Of a stretch of DNA of 5,212 nucleotides, positions 5,158 through 5,212 are shown in pieces. The notes beneath the pieces were generated by a model. That model saw nothing but the letters and a program-made list of their open reading frames with translations, did not search any database and was not told where the DNA came from. This DNA comes from Syntrophus sp964555065 (GTDB lineage Bacteria; Desulfobacterota; Syntrophia; Syntrophales; Syntrophaceae): NCBI GenBank assembly GCA_964555065.1, contig CAZKRB010000106.1, positions 1 through 5,212 on the forward strand. The letters are read 5' to 3'. The translations under genes and the position numbers were made by a program. How positions within the stretch are numbered: the first letter of the stretch is position 1; each line of letters opens with the position of its first letter.

Positions 5158-5212
5158 GGGCCCATAGCTCAATTGGTAGAGCCACCGGCTCATAACCGGT
5201 AGGTCCCTGGTT
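5158..5212 (+). tRNA. tRNA with CAT anticodon, probably elongator tRNA-Met (3' end outside window)
   Basis: The first 55 bases fold as a tRNA. The acceptor 5' strand is GGGCCCA (5158-5164), followed by TA at positions 8-9. The D stem is GCTC (5167-5170) with GAGC (5179-5182), with GG in the loop. The anticodon stem is ACCGG (5184-5188) with CCGGT (5196-5200), around the loop CTCATAA with anticodon CAT at 5191-5193. A five-base variable loop (AGGTC) and the T-stem 5' strand CCTGG (5206-5210) follow before the window ends in the T loop. The anticodon stem lacks the three G-C pairs of initiator tRNA, and the first base is G, so it is not the initiator. The CAT anticodon also occurs in the Ile tRNA modified by TilS; the body looks more like elongator Met, but this is not proven. 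Confidence 0.9.

Overview
This window looks like a piece of chromosome from a Deltaproteobacteria-type bacterium (Desulfobacterota in current naming). The gene order yebC-ruvC-ruvA-ruvB-queH and the style of the proteins suggest a Syntrophobacterales or Syntrophus-like anaerobe. The organism is inferred from gene order and protein resemblance only; no search was run. Every confident gene is on the + strand.

Layout: (1) 1-438 is the 3' end of a gene for a membrane cytochrome b-type subunit, cut by the window edge. (2) 439-1238 is an 800-base gap with no confident gene. It holds a strong hairpin (473-503), a second inverted repeat (518-548), a possible frameshifted coding remnant on the - strand (about 668-1040), and an AT-rich leader with a weak promoter candidate before yebC. 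(3) 1239-1991 is yebC, a YebC/TACO1-family protein, with a good Shine-Dalgarno site and a probable intrinsic terminator at 2069-2090. (4) 2211-4433 is the ruvCAB cluster, which encodes the complete Holliday-junction resolvasome. ruvC and ruvA overlap by one base. ruvA and ruvB are bridged by a 25-codon mini-ORF whose stop overlaps the ruvB start (ATGA). (5) 4452-5015 is queH, an epoxyqueuosine reductase for tRNA queuosine synthesis, 18 bases after ruvB. (6) 5016-5157 is a promoter region with two tandem sigma70-like promoter candidates, followed by the first 55 bases of a tRNA with anticodon CAT, cut by the window end.

RuvA binds four-way junctions, RuvB is the hexameric ATPase that pulls DNA through them, and RuvC cuts them; all three show their key motifs. 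QueH is unrelated in function and probably shares the transcript. I see no new defence system, mobile element or CRISPR array. The most useful leads are the coupling mini-ORF between ruvA and ruvB, the structured gap downstream of the cytochrome gene, the start choice of ruvC, and a Gln in place of one acidic-pin residue of RuvA.
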